Source of the DNA: Priestia koreensis
GTDB lineage: Bacteria > Bacillota > Bacilli > Bacillales > Bacillaceae_H
Direction of reading: 5' to 3'
NCBI RefSeq assembly: GCF_001274935.1
Contig: NZ_LILC01000021.1
Location: 62,001-126,000 of the forward strand
Length of the DNA: 64,000 bases
Positions 19,726-28,630 of this stretch are shown piece after piece (within the stretch, counting starts at the first letter, position 1; every line of letters begins with the position of its first letter). Position numbers and translations under genes: made by a program. The notes beneath the pieces are model-generated. The model saw only the letters and a program-made list of their open reading frames with translations, did not search any database and had not been told where the DNA came from.

Positions 19726-20034
19726 TTATCCTTCTATTTTACTTTGAACCGAAGCTAATTTCCCAGCCATTGTATGCTTTTTATCACGACGATCGTCGAT
19801 ACGTATATTTGTGCATACGCGCTGAATTCCCTTATCAAATGGAACTTCATGAAGCTCTTTTACAAGCTCTAATAGATCACTCAGTTCTCCTTCAATAAGC
19901 GTACTCATCGGTGTGAGCTGGTATGTAACGCGGTCTTTGTGGTTGTCCAGAATCTTATGAATATCTGCTACATAATGACTCATGCTCGGTGTTTCAGTCC
20001 CAAGCGGAATAATTGTCATATCAATAATAGCCAT
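19726..20034 (-). CDS. yqgV: MTH1187-family thiamine-binding protein (YqgV-like)
   Basis: 102 residues with the small ferredoxin-like MTH1187/YkoF-related pattern: MAIIDMTIIPLGTETPSMS, a central YQLTPMSTLIEGE strand and a positively charged tail. The family forms oligomers that bind thiamine or derivatives in structures. The physiological role is unclear. Monocistronic, with a GGAGGG site and its own terminator. Confidence 0.8.
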   Translation of the reverse strand: MAIIDMTIIPLGTETPSMSHYVADIHKILDNHKDRVTYQLTPMSTLIEGELSDLLELVKELHEVPFDKGIQRVCTNIRIDDRRDKKHTMAGKLASVQSKIEG

Positions 20035-20367
20035 TTCAATCCCTCCAGTATAAGTGTCTTTCCTATCATACCATAGTTTAAAAAAGAGAATGAAATAGAA
20101 CGATTAAAGATAAATGAATGACAGCGTTCAGCGAATTAGTAACTAGACTTTTTATTTCCCTAAAACGTAAGAATATTGTCCACTTGCTAACCCATTTTGG
20201 CAAAGTTTGAAAAAAATAGACACGGTGAATGAAAACCATGTCTATTTTTATTCGATTGTTGTCTCAGAAGTAACGGTTTGTATGGTAAAACACTCGATTG
20301 TTCAGCACTGCGAACGCACGGAAACTTACAACAGATCATTACTTGTGAAACAGCAACCTACTTCCGA
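20035..20367. other. intergenic region with one terminator
   Basis: No credible gene. A hairpin at 20211-20250 (AGACACGG/CCATGTCT, then T5) sits about 120 bases after the NlpC/P60 stop and could end its transcript from the right. The rest shows no recognisable motif. Confidence 0.5.
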
Positions 20368-21534
20368 TCAATAGTAGCTTTTTGCTCCTAAATAACGAGA
20401 CTGCCAGTAAGAAGTGTTCATATCTGTAATAGTTACACCGCGAGAAGACGATGCATTTAAGAATTGGCCGTTTCCAAGATAGATCCCTACGTGTGATGGA
20501 CCTGGCTTGTATGTTTCAAAGAATACTAGATCCCCTACAGATGGAGAAGATACGCTTTGACCAGCGCTATAGATCGTTGCAGCTGTACGTGGTACGCTTA
20601 CGCCTGCTTTAGCGAATACATAGTTGATGAACCCACTGCAGTCGAAGCCGCTTGGTGATGAACCGCCCCATACGTATGGAACTCCCATGTATTGCTTACC
20701 GATTGAAATGATTTGTGTTGCTTTATCTTGAGACGTAATGCCTTTCACTGATGACGTTGAGCTTACAGAAGAAGCTGAACCAAGTGCACGCATTGTTGCT
20801 GGACCTGCTACTCCGTCAACAGACAAGCCGTGTGCACGTTGTAACGCCATAACCGCATTCTTTGTTAAAGAACCGTAGTAACCAGTTGGGCTTACTTTTA
20901 GGTAACCTTTGCTCTTTAACTTTGATTGTAGTGACGTAACAGAAGAACCGCTCATTCCAAGTTTTAATGTTGCACTGCTTGACGTACTTGAGCTCACTGT
21001 GCTTGCAGATGCTCCGCCTCCGTTAAGCGCTTTTAACGTAGCCGAACCAACTACACCGTCTACCGACAAGTGGTTTGCACGTTGGAAGTTCATTACTGCA
21101 TCACGAGTAATTGGGCCAAAGTATGTTGTTGTATTGGCTTTGAAATAGCCTTTGCTTTTTAGAAGTTGTTGTACTTGTTGTACAGCCGCTCCGCGTGAAC
21201 CTTGTTTTAAAAGGCCTGTACTGCTTACTTTTGTAGAACTGCTTACAGTAGCGCCACTTAATAAAGCACGGTATGTATTTTTACCAGCAATTCCATCTGC
21301 TGAAAGATGGTTTGCACGTTGAAATTTCATTAAGGCATCTTTTGTAATACTTCCAAAATATGTGGTTGTTCCCGCTGAGAAGTAACCCTTATTTTTTAAC
21401 GATTGTTGTAGTTGTTTTACATCTTGGCTTTTCATACCATATTTTAAAGTTGTATCTCCAAGAGCCGCGTGGCTGATCGTTGGTACAATTGTAAGTGTCG
21501 AACCTAATGCAATAGAATATATTAACTTCTTCAT
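20368..21534 (-). CDS. secreted peptidoglycan endopeptidase: three PG-binding repeats + NlpC/P60
   Basis: 388 residues. A signal peptide (MKKLIYSIALGSTLTIVPTI, cleaved after SHA) leads into three PG_binding_1 repeats at about 27-90, 105-170 and 190-250, each with a YFGxITKDAxMxFQRANHLS-like core. Ser/Thr-rich linkers separate them. A C-terminal NlpC/P60 domain has the catalytic Cys in SGFDCSGFINYVF and His in GPSHVGIYLG. It cleaves stem peptides (gamma-D-Glu-diaminopimelate type) in the cell wall. The three binding repeats suggest tight wall anchoring. The long AT-rich leader upstream gives no clear riboswitch. Confidence 0.9.
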   Translation of the reverse strand: MKKLIYSIALGSTLTIVPTISHAALGDTTLKYGMKSQDVKQLQQSLKNKGYFSAGTTTYFGSITKDALMKFQRANHLSADGIAGKNTYRALLSGATVSSSTKVSSTGLLKQGSRGAAVQQVQQLLKSKGYFKANTTTYFGPITRDAVMNFQRANHLSVDGVVGSATLKALNGGGASASTVSSSTSSSATLKLGMSGSSVTSLQSKLKSKGYLKVSPTGYYGSLTKNAVMALQRAHGLSVDGVAGPATMRALGSASSVSSTSSVKGITSQDKATQIISIGKQYMGVPYVWGGSSPSGFDCSGFINYVFAKAGVSVPRTAATIYSAGQSVSSPSVGDLVFFETYKPGPSHVGIYLGNGQFLNASSSRGVTITDMNTSYWQSRYLGAKSYY

Positions 21535-21906
21535 AGAAATTTATCCTCCAGTGTCATAATCTACTAATTCGCTGACGGTTTACATTGTAGCAATATTATA
21601 TTACAAGAAAAACGCATTAACATTACAGTTTTGTTACAAGGAACGACAAAACCCTTCTGCTTCTAACGGTTCATTTTTTAATATTTTGTCATAAAAATGG
21701 TTATTTTTTCACTTTTATTTCCTTAATTTTCTCTTTAGATACAGTTTTTTCTATGCTTTTCGACTCTTATTATTGGAAAATAATATATTATTATTTACTT
21801 ATATTTACATTATTTATTTTAAAAAATTAGATTATATTGAAAAATAAGACGTTAAAAATAATAAAAAATGCCTATCTAAGTTAGATAAGCATTTAAGAAT
21901 AATATT
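21535..21906. other. AT-rich intergenic region
   Basis: Holds the upstream region of the NlpC/P60 gene (RBS GGAGG before 21534) and, at its left end, the terminator of the permease pair. Strong A/T runs at 21770-21860 but no ORF or recognisable leader RNA. Confidence 0.6.
21866..21897 (-). terminator. terminator of the permease pair
   Basis: AATGCCTATCTAA (21868-21880) pairs with TTAGATAAGCATT (21882-21894) with one mismatch. T6 follows on the minus strand. Confidence 0.8.
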
Positions 21907-22836
21907 TTAATACCATGGTGCTTTAAAATAGGTTTTCTGCGCTTTTACTTTAATGCCGTGCGCTAAGAGCGTAAACGATAAAATCATAAACAGCAAAAAA
22001 GCAAGCGGAACAAACATTAAATAGCTTTGTCCCCACATTAAGCTTGGTCGTGCTTGTCCAACTAGCCCTGCCCATTCCTTTGTGACGGACACAAACGTGT
22101 TAAATTCAGGATCGAATTTTGTTCCACCAATGAATAAGTTAAACAATGCAAGTTGCCCCATAAGCGAGAGCGTATGGACGATTTCAACAACAAGTAAGTA
22201 CGGCATTTCCGATCGTAAGTGAGGAAACACTTCTTTGCGGATCATCGTCATTCTTGTTGCACCGCTTACGACTGCAGCTTCCATAAACGGACGCTTTTTA
22301 ATTTCGATCGTCTTATGGCGAACCGTCGAGACGATACTTGGCACTCCCACTATTCCCGCTACCAACGCAAACAGTGCGCTTAATTGGAGAGGTGTAAAGG
22401 GTGATTCAATGGTGATGTTTACAAGCATAAAATAAACAATTAAAAAGCTTGGAATATATCCCCATGTCTCTTCAAATGCTTCCCACCATACTGGTTGTTT
22501 TTTTAGCATGCCAATGCCGATTCCAATAATGGTTCCGAGCAGAACCTTCATTAACGCAACGGAAACGCCAATTATAACGGTATACCGCATGCCATAAAGA
22601 AGCTCCGATAAGAGATCATAGCCCCAATAATCCGTTCCTAATATGTATTCCTTGCTTTCAAATGGAGGAAATGGTGGTGAAAAAAGCGTATATTTCCCGT
22701 CAATGACTTCACTATACACCCCTGAATTATAGGTTAAATCATGTGGGGCAACTTTAGGACCAATAATACCTCCTATTAGCATAAGGGATACGAAGAATAC
22801 TCCAATATACAATGAATAATTTCTCGTTTTACCCAC
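21907..22836 (-). CDS. ABC transporter permease, OppC/DppC-like
   Basis: About 309 residues. The inner-membrane DppC-type permease has an N-terminal segment and periplasmic-type loop (GVYSEVIDGKYTLFSPPF), ILGTDYWGYDLLSELLYGMR as in Opp permeases, and an EAA-like cytoplasmic loop (EAAVVSGATRMTMIRKEVFP). The GTG start overlaps the end of the upstream permease by eight bases (translational coupling). No ATPase or binding protein lies next to this pair, so the energy-coupling subunits must be encoded elsewhere. Substrate probably peptide- or nickel-like, not determinable. Confidence 0.75.
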   Translation of the reverse strand: MGKTRNYSLYIGVFFVSLMLIGGIIGPKVAPHDLTYNSGVYSEVIDGKYTLFSPPFPPFESKEYILGTDYWGYDLLSELLYGMRYTVIIGVSVALMKVLLGTIIGIGIGMLKKQPVWWEAFEETWGYIPSFLIVYFMLVNITIESPFTPLQLSALFALVAGIVGVPSIVSTVRHKTIEIKKRPFMEAAVVSGATRMTMIRKEVFPHLRSEMPYLLVVEIVHTLSLMGQLALFNLFIGGTKFDPEFNTFVSVTKEWAGLVGQARPSLMWGQSYLMFVPLAFLLFMILSFTLLAHGIKVKAQKTYFKAPWY

Positions 22837-23695
22837 GAATGAACACCTTCTCAAATAAATATAAAAAGAGTTGAATAACATAATAATTTAGTACGGCAAT
22901 GATCGTTAAAATCGACAAAGCAATCAGTACTTTCGGGAATTCATATCCAATAAAAATAAGCTTTGTCAGACCTGGAATAAGAAATAAATATTCCACGATA
23001 AACAAGCTTCCGACCGTTAATGAGATGACTTTCTTTAAGTCGGCCTGTAAGAAAGGCTTTAAATTTTTATATACGTGCTGTAGATCTATGTACTGCTTGG
23101 ACAATCCTTTCGCCATCGCTGTACGAATATAATCCTCAGTTAGCAGCTCCTTGTACTTGTATGCGAGCATTTTAATTAAATACATCATTGGCGTCAGTGA
23201 TAAAAAAATGAGCGGATAAAGTGGAAAGTCTAGTGATGCTTTTGGCGATAGCACCATTAAGAGAATACCCGTTTTTTTATACAATGCAATAGCAACATAA
23301 ATTCCAAGCAACACGTAGACAAAATCAGGAATAATCGCTAGCAATGAAATAATGCCTCTCACCATTTTAGATAAAAAGGCCCGATGAAACACATAGCCAC
23401 AAATCATGCTTACAACAAGGGCAATCATTAAGCTATAAAAAAGCATCAATCCCGAATTAATGGCAAGAGGGACGATATCCTGCCACAGCTGTCCTTTTGA
23501 TAGCGGCATTCCCATCTCGGAATAAGCATTTGTATACGTTGTAAAGGACGAAAGTCGAAGTTCTCGTATGACATTCAACGCATTTTTAAACTGCGGAATA
23601 AGTGACGCTCTCTCTGGATCTTGCAACAACGGAAATCCAGCGATAATGGTAATTAGTAAAACACCAAAAATCACCTTCCATATGGTTTTTAACAT
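22829..23695 (-). CDS. ABC transporter permease, OppB-like
   Basis: 288 residues with about six membrane helices and the permease loop TEDYIRTAMAKGLSKQYIDL (EAA-type). Shorter and more divergent than canonical OppB. Partner of the OppC-like gene that overlaps its end. This pair appears to form the membrane channel of an orphan importer. Confidence 0.75.
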   Translation of the reverse strand: MLKTIWKVIFGVLLITIIAGFPLLQDPERASLIPQFKNALNVIRELRLSSFTTYTNAYSEMGMPLSKGQLWQDIVPLAINSGLMLFYSLMIALVVSMICGYVFHRAFLSKMVRGIISLLAIIPDFVYVLLGIYVAIALYKKTGILLMVLSPKASLDFPLYPLIFLSLTPMMYLIKMLAYKYKELLTEDYIRTAMAKGLSKQYIDLQHVYKNLKPFLQADLKKVISLTVGSLFIVEYLFLIPGLTKLIFIGYEFPKVLIALSILTIIAVLNYYVIQLFLYLFEKVFIRG

Positions 23696-23713
23696 ATGTA
23701 TTCTACACCCCTA

Positions 23714-24076
23714 TTACGATTCGGAAACCAACTGCAAGAAATGTTCCGGCCTCATATTTTCTGCCTCTGTCACGATTACGACCATACTCGTCGTCGCTTT
23801 TGTTTCATGCCATTCTTCCTGTTTCCAAAACGCTGCTTGTCCTTTTTGAATGACAGTCCGATCTTCCTCTGTCGTGCGAACTACCCCTTCACCATGCACA
23901 ACGATGAACAATTGATCAACTGTTGCCTGATGATACCCTACTACCTCACCCGGTTCAATATACATACATCCAATGTGAGTGATGCCTTCTGTTACCAATA
24001 GCTTTGTCATGAGGAAATTAGAGTCGTATTTATGAACGGTTCGACACACACCCTGATCAAATCGATAAATCTCCAT
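23714..24076 (-). CDS. small cupin-domain protein
   Basis: 120 residues from MEIYRFDQGV. The cupin motif 1-like region is IEPGEVVGYHQATVDQLFIVVHGEG, and motif 2-like is GQAAFWKQEEWHETKA. A single-domain double-stranded beta-helix suggests a small-molecule or metal-binding role. AAGGAG lies about 7 bases before the ATG at 24076; the longer frame has no site. It sits just upstream of the permease pair with an 18-bp gap, so it may be the first gene of that operon. Confidence 0.75.
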   Translation of the reverse strand: MEIYRFDQGVCRTVHKYDSNFLMTKLLVTEGITHIGCMYIEPGEVVGYHQATVDQLFIVVHGEGVVRTTEEDRTVIQKGQAAFWKQEEWHETKATTSMVVIVTEAENMRPEHFLQLVSES

Positions 24077-24155
24077 TCTTCTCACTCCTTCCACACATAT
24101 TTTTCCAGACAGACTAGTTCTATTATACTGATAGTTTAGAAAAAACACAAAATAC

Positions 24156-24187
24156 TAAAAAAGAGAAGCTCATTAAAGCTTCTCTCA
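24156..24187 (-). terminator. terminator of the site-2 protease gene
   Basis: AGAGAAGCT (24162-24170) and AGCTTCTCT (24177-24185) pair perfectly, then T6 on the minus strand. Confidence 0.85.
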
Positions 24188-24190
24188 ACG

Positions 24191-25336
24191 CTATCCTACT
24201 AAAAGTCGACTACTCTCTAGTATGTCGTGTCCCCACACGTAAAACCCTGTTAGGATTCCAACGAGTGCAAGATACGCTATTAACCATAGAATTTTCTCCT
24301 TTGTGGATGTTAAATAATAAGTCTGTAGCTTCGTTAAACGCTCTGTTACTTTTTCCTTTTCCTTATCTAGCCAATTAAACGGCGTGTCCTCTTCCCAATA
24401 CGTTAACCCTAATGACCATTGACGCAAGAAATTTTTGGCCGTTGAATACGCACTAACTCGATACGCATATTCATCTCGTTGTAGCTTTTTCTTATCGTCT
24501 TTAAATGGAATATATCGTTTTTTCATCACATACAGCAGTTGATTGTAGTCAAACTCCTTTTGACCAAACTCTTCTGCTTTTTGAATCAAATGACGGCGCA
24601 TGAGCTCTGAACGAATAGGCTCGTATAGTGAAAGATACGGACTTTTGTCATCTACTTCATGAAACACTTCTTCTACTTCATTTAGAACCGCAAGCTCTGT
24701 TTCAAGCTGTTTTTGTTCATATAGTTCCTTAATGCGCGCCCACCACGTGCTTAAACCGATAATAAAGATTAAAATCATAATGGCGCTTCCATCATAAATC
24801 ATCCACGGAATAAGGACAATAAGCCCGATTAGCCAAATCTTTGTGGATAAAACCGTCACGATCCGACCGCCGTCTAGCGGTGAAACAGGAAATAAATTAA
24901 ATAGATTTAAAAGTGCTCCAAACCCGATAATGAGTCCCCATAGCGGATCCTTCGTCCAAAAATATAACGGAATAGCAGGTAAAAATGACAGCAGTCCAAA
25001 GAGCGGACCAGCAAAGGCAATATACGCTTCATCCTTCGCATTTTTTGGCAACTCCTTCATCCCGATTACAGCACCCATAAACGGAATAAAGATCGCAGGT
25101 GACGTAGCAATTCCTTTTTTCCTTGCCGCAACTAAGTGGCCCATTTCATGCACAAACAACAAATATACGAGAGCAACGGCAAACTTCCACCCGAAAAACA
25201 GTCCGTACGCTCCTAGTGTAATGAGCATCGATATAAACGTTGATAGCTTGGTCAACTTTAAAACGACCACCAGCCATTTAAATTTACTGGCTAAAAACAG
25301 CAAAGCAGCTCCTATGCCGGCTGTTTTTTTCTTCAT
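24191..25336 (-). CDS. site-2 protease family (M50) intramembrane metalloprotease
   Basis: 381 residues. The zinc motif HEXXH is LLFVHEMGHLVAARKKG, and the second motif NLFPVSPLDGGRIV supplies the aspartate ligand. Several membrane helices surround them. A soluble insertion (about 205-335) rich in charged residues and a C-terminal helix follow. S2P enzymes cut membrane-embedded substrates such as anti-sigma factors. This is not the RasP type, since it has no PDZ domain. A sigma-W promoter at 25421-25447 lies about 85 bases upstream. ATG at 25336 is chosen for AAGGAG 8 bases before it. Confidence 0.85.
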   Translation of the reverse strand: MKKKTAGIGAALLFLASKFKWLVVVLKLTKLSTFISMLITLGAYGLFFGWKFAVALVYLLFVHEMGHLVAARKKGIATSPAIFIPFMGAVIGMKELPKNAKDEAYIAFAGPLFGLLSFLPAIPLYFWTKDPLWGLIIGFGALLNLFNLFPVSPLDGGRIVTVLSTKIWLIGLIVLIPWMIYDGSAIMILIFIIGLSTWWARIKELYEQKQLETELAVLNEVEEVFHEVDDKSPYLSLYEPIRSELMRRHLIQKAEEFGQKEFDYNQLLYVMKKRYIPFKDDKKKLQRDEYAYRVSAYSTAKNFLRQWSLGLTYWEEDTPFNWLDKEKEKVTERLTKLQTYYLTSTKEKILWLIAYLALVGILTGFYVWGHDILESSRLLVG

Positions 25337-25420
25337 GTACCCCACTCCTTCTGCTTCCTCTATGCACGATTGTTGTCACCATCTACTTTTATAAGCACTT
25401 GCTCTAGCTGTTACCTTATA

Positions 25421-25447
25421 TACGGAGGAATGAGTTAAAAGGTTTCA
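25421..25447 (-). promoter_or_regulatory. sigma-W type promoter of the site-2 protease gene
   Basis: On the minus strand TGAAAC (25442-25447), exactly 17 bases, then CGTATA (CGTA core at 25421-25424). It starts immediately after the yce operon terminator and points at the S2P gene. Same geometry as at spo0M and yceC. Confidence 0.82.
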
Positions 25448-25458
25448 TCTTGCCATAT

Positions 25459-25488
25459 AAAAAAGCGCTGGATACACACCAGCGCTTC
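25459..25488 (-). terminator. terminator of the yce operon
   Basis: AAGCGCTGG (25463-25471) and CCAGCGCTT (25479-25487) pair perfectly, then T6 on the minus strand. The stem begins in the stop codon of the 34-residue ORF. Confidence 0.88.
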
Positions 25489-25591
25489 ATTTCTTCTCTT
25501 TTTTTCGATCATGAATGGTTTTCGCGATTGTTATAATCAACAAAATGAAAATAACGCCCGCCCAGGCGATCGCCTGCAGCAAAAAATCCAT
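25487..25591 (-). CDS. 34-residue single-span membrane micro-protein at the end of the yce operon
   Basis: MDFLLQAIAWAGVIFILLII, then TIAKTIHDRKKEKK: one clear transmembrane helix with a strongly basic cytoplasmic tail. A perfect AAGGAGG lies 7-8 bases before the ATG. It begins 15 bases after the yceH stop and ends in the operon terminator, so it is very likely translated as the last cistron. It is too short for routine gene calling. Function unknown; by position it may anchor or modulate the Ter/Tel membrane complex. Confidence 0.7.
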   Translation of the reverse strand: MDFLLQAIAWAGVIFILLIITIAKTIHDRKKEKK

Positions 25592-25606
25592 CTCATGACC
25601 TCCTTA

Positions 25607-26707
25607 TTATCGCTGATTTTGCTTCATCTGCTGAAACTTATTTTGAAGCTCTTCAAGGCGAACTTTTCCTTCTTCACGAAGACGTTTGTTTTCATCTTCA
25701 ATCGCTTTCGTTTCTTGCATTCCTTTTACGATGATATCCCACGTTTGCTCCATCGTCTCAATTTTTATACTAGGACTGCCTGCGAGCTTCGCAATATCTA
25801 CGCTTTGCTGAGAAATGTTTTGTGCGTTACGTAACAACATTTCATTCGTACGCTTGTCAAGTTCGCTCATCGATTTTGCGACCATGTTTTGACGTTTTGC
25901 CGCAATGGCATTAATTAATCCGGCTTTAAAAATTGGAATCGTCGTCACAAAGGCAGAGTTAATCTTTGCAATAAGCTTCGTATTCCCGCGCTGCAACATG
26001 CGAATTTGCGGCGCAGACTGATAAGCTACTTGTTTGGCAATCTCTAAGTCATATACGCGTTGCTCCATTAGCTCGATCGCATTACGTAGGGAATCAAGCT
26101 CCATTACAGCTAGCTGCTGTCCGCTTGCTGCACGCTCTTCAAGACCAGGAAGCTGTTTTTTCACTTCTTCAACCTTCATTTCTCCCGCCACAATATACTT
26201 CTCTAGCTGAATGTAATACTGAAAGTTTTGTTCATATAAATCTTCTAACGTCAGGGTTGATTTTTTCATTTCGTCTTCATACTTCTTAATTTCAATGTAT
26301 ACTTTATCAATTTCAGAACCCATTGTTTGATATTTGGCAAATAGCTTCTCAATGAGTTTTTGGCCACGGTTAAATAGCTTTGAAAAAAGACCTTTGTCCT
26401 CTACAAAATCTTTGCTATCAAACTTGTCCATGATTTTTCCTAGCTGTGTTAATAGAACGCTTGATTCTTCCATACTACTCGACTTAATGGAGTTTAAAAT
26501 ACGCCCTGAAAACGCAGAGATTTCATCCGCTGGCTCTTTCCCGTACTCTAGTAGCGCGATTTGGTTACGATGATCGATGCCATCCGCTAAGCGCTGAACG
26601 TCTGGTTCTTGACGCAGCTGTAGCTTAATTTCGTTTGGTTTTTGTTCAAGTAGCTCCTCTTGCTTATCCAATCCGAGCGTTTGTAGCTCATTTACATTCA
26701 TTGACAT
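25607..26707 (-). CDS. yceH: TelA/YceH toxic-anion resistance protein
   Basis: 366 residues, usual TelA length. Mostly long helices with coiled-coil character (DEMKKSTLTLEDLYEQNFQY to the KRLREEGK end). The family is linked to tellurite and cell-envelope stress, with an unknown biochemical role. It matches B. subtilis YceH in length and in position after yceG, 14 bases apart. Part of the sigma-W driven operon. Confidence 0.9.
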   Translation of the reverse strand: MSMNVNELQTLGLDKQEELLEQKPNEIKLQLRQEPDVQRLADGIDHRNQIALLEYGKEPADEISAFSGRILNSIKSSSMEESSVLLTQLGKIMDKFDSKDFVEDKGLFSKLFNRGQKLIEKLFAKYQTMGSEIDKVYIEIKKYEDEMKKSTLTLEDLYEQNFQYYIQLEKYIVAGEMKVEEVKKQLPGLEERAASGQQLAVMELDSLRNAIELMEQRVYDLEIAKQVAYQSAPQIRMLQRGNTKLIAKINSAFVTTIPIFKAGLINAIAAKRQNMVAKSMSELDKRTNEMLLRNAQNISQQSVDIAKLAGSPSIKIETMEQTWDIIVKGMQETKAIEDENKRLREEGKVRLEELQNKFQQMKQNQR

Positions 26708-26721
26708 ATGTATGCTCCTTT

Positions 26722-28320
26722 TTAAAATATTTTTTTAATTACTCGTTTCAATAACGATGCTTCTTTAAACTCTTCGTTAAAGCTGACATCTTCTAACCAA
26801 TGGTCATCATATAAATCTTCTGACACAAATTGCTCGATATCATTTTGTCCGGTCGGATTAAACAAGACAACATCTACGCCAAGCTCGTTCATTAGTAGAA
26901 GCTCAGCACTGTCTGAACGCGACAACTTGCCGTTTTTATCCGTATTAAACAAAATGAGGCGCGGAACAGATTGAGAATAATCAAACTGCTGCAGCATTCG
27001 CAATAACTGCGGTGATATTTCCATTGACTGCGTGAACAAATACAGCTGCAACTCATACATGTTTTCATGTGGCATTGGCTTTAACTTCGGCAGTTCACAG
27101 TAACGTGAAATCGCGCTTGCAATGTTTTTTTGTAAACCACTCGGCAGCTCTCGGTATCGCCACCAGTTTGCCGCCATCATTTTGTCAGGATTCAGTCTCC
27201 CTGTCTCATCAAGCGCATTTTGATAGTGAAAGTGATTATTCCCCTTCACTTCTTTTGTAAATGGAAACGCGCGAATAGTGGACGCTAGTTCATATTCAGT
27301 CAATTCATGAATCCGATCCCAGTAATGGCGCTTGTTCTTTGAAATTCCTGACACTTTCGAAAAAATAGTCGGAACATAGACCGTTTCATCAGCCACTTCG
27401 AAGTTTGGTCGGATGAACGCACGCTCACGCATCACGATGTACAGCTCATCATACGTCGTCTTTAACGTAATGGATCGAGAGAGATAGTCCCGGAACTGCC
27501 AAGACTTATACAGCATGGACTGATCTTGATGCAACAGCTCGTCAATTTCTTGTGACGCACGAAACGCGACCGTTCCTTTTCGGACTGGCTTTGTTTCCGG
27601 AAATGGCTTTAACGGGCTTGTTTTTGGATAACGGAACACCTTGCTAAAGACTTCAGCGTGATCCAATTGCTTCATAATGTCTGTTGCTTCTGGGTGAAAC
27701 ATTAACACATCATATCCAAGTAATAATAAGTAAAGTAAAAAATACTGCTCGCTTTTTGTCGCGTCCCCGTACCATGTAATCACAGGGCGAGTATTCTCTG
27801 CGAGCCATATAGAAATATGGTTAAACTGCCATTTCACCAAGTCCGTAAATACGCGTCGGAAATCAGCATCTAACAGCCCCTTTTCATGCTGACTTGCAAA
27901 CAATTCTAATACGTTTCGAAATGATTGACGAATATGAACGGAATACGATTCGTCGCTTCCTTTCGGTAATAGACGCTCTCCTTCTAGAAAGGCAATGAAC
28001 CGGTTAATGGAAAGACCTTTTTCTTCCGTATGAATCATGAGCATTTTTTGGATTGCTTGACGATGTTCGTTTGTAATAACCTTGTTAAGGTTCCCGCTCA
28101 GCACGATGCTGTTGGCCGTTTCATTTTTTAACGCGTATAGCATTTCCGCATATTCATCCTCATTGTGAGGAACTCCTAAAAACCGACCTGCTACTTGAGG
28201 GATTTTGTAGACATTTTCTCCTTCTTCATAGCCTTTTCGCGCCAGCGCTGCTGTTGATGCGAGATCGATCCAGTCCACGTTTTCTAATGGAATGGGTTGA
28301 AATTGAAACTGCTTGGACAC
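26722..28320 (-). CDS. yceG: YceG family protein of the Ter-stress module
   Basis: 532 residues, matching the YceG family (about 537 in B. subtilis). It lacks signal peptide and membrane segments. Conserved-looking stretches include WYGDATKSEQYFLLYLLLLG and LNRVITNEH-like loops. Genomic studies place YceG with TerD/TerC/TelA proteins in a putative biosynthetic stress module; the reaction is unknown. The start is GTG with AAGGAG 11 bases upstream. A hairpin at 28531-28566 separates it from yceF, so yceGH may be expressed at a lower level or from an extra promoter. Confidence 0.88.
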   Translation of the reverse strand: MSKQFQFQPIPLENVDWIDLASTAALARKGYEEGENVYKIPQVAGRFLGVPHNEDEYAEMLYALKNETANSIVLSGNLNKVITNEHRQAIQKMLMIHTEEKGLSINRFIAFLEGERLLPKGSDESYSVHIRQSFRNVLELFASQHEKGLLDADFRRVFTDLVKWQFNHISIWLAENTRPVITWYGDATKSEQYFLLYLLLLGYDVLMFHPEATDIMKQLDHAEVFSKVFRYPKTSPLKPFPETKPVRKGTVAFRASQEIDELLHQDQSMLYKSWQFRDYLSRSITLKTTYDELYIVMRERAFIRPNFEVADETVYVPTIFSKVSGISKNKRHYWDRIHELTEYELASTIRAFPFTKEVKGNNHFHYQNALDETGRLNPDKMMAANWWRYRELPSGLQKNIASAISRYCELPKLKPMPHENMYELQLYLFTQSMEISPQLLRMLQQFDYSQSVPRLILFNTDKNGKLSRSDSAELLLMNELGVDVVLFNPTGQNDIEQFVSEDLYDDHWLEDVSFNEEFKEASLLKRVIKKIF

Positions 28321-28630
28321 TCTGCTTCAATCTCCTTTCTTCTAAAAATGTGCCACCTATTCTTATGTCTAATGGAAAACCCTCTAGATGATGGCCTCAC
28401 TTCTTTCGATTTTCGTTGCCATTACTTGCATAGAGAAGAAAGGCTTTCAGTCCTTCTCTCTCCCTTTCATAGATACTTTTATCATACACCTGTTTACATC
28501 TTTTTCCCAATGAGATCTATAAAGGAGATAAAAAAAGGGAAAGCTCACAGAATGAACCTTCCCTCTTCTCACCACTTTTCATGGTACGATGACCTATACA
28601 AATTCCTTTGCAAGAAGCTTTGCTCGCCGA
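28321..28630. other. intra-operon gap between yceF and yceG
   Basis: About 310 bases without a gene. It contains the terminator-like hairpin at 28531-28566 and the upstream region of yceG. A secondary promoter for yceGH is possible here, but I could not pick one. Confidence 0.5.
28531..28566 (-). terminator. internal terminator-like hairpin after yceF
   Basis: AGGGAA (28536-28541) and TTCCCT (28559-28564) with further partial pairing inside, then T7 on the minus strand. Probably attenuates read-through from yceC-F into yceGH. Confidence 0.65.
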
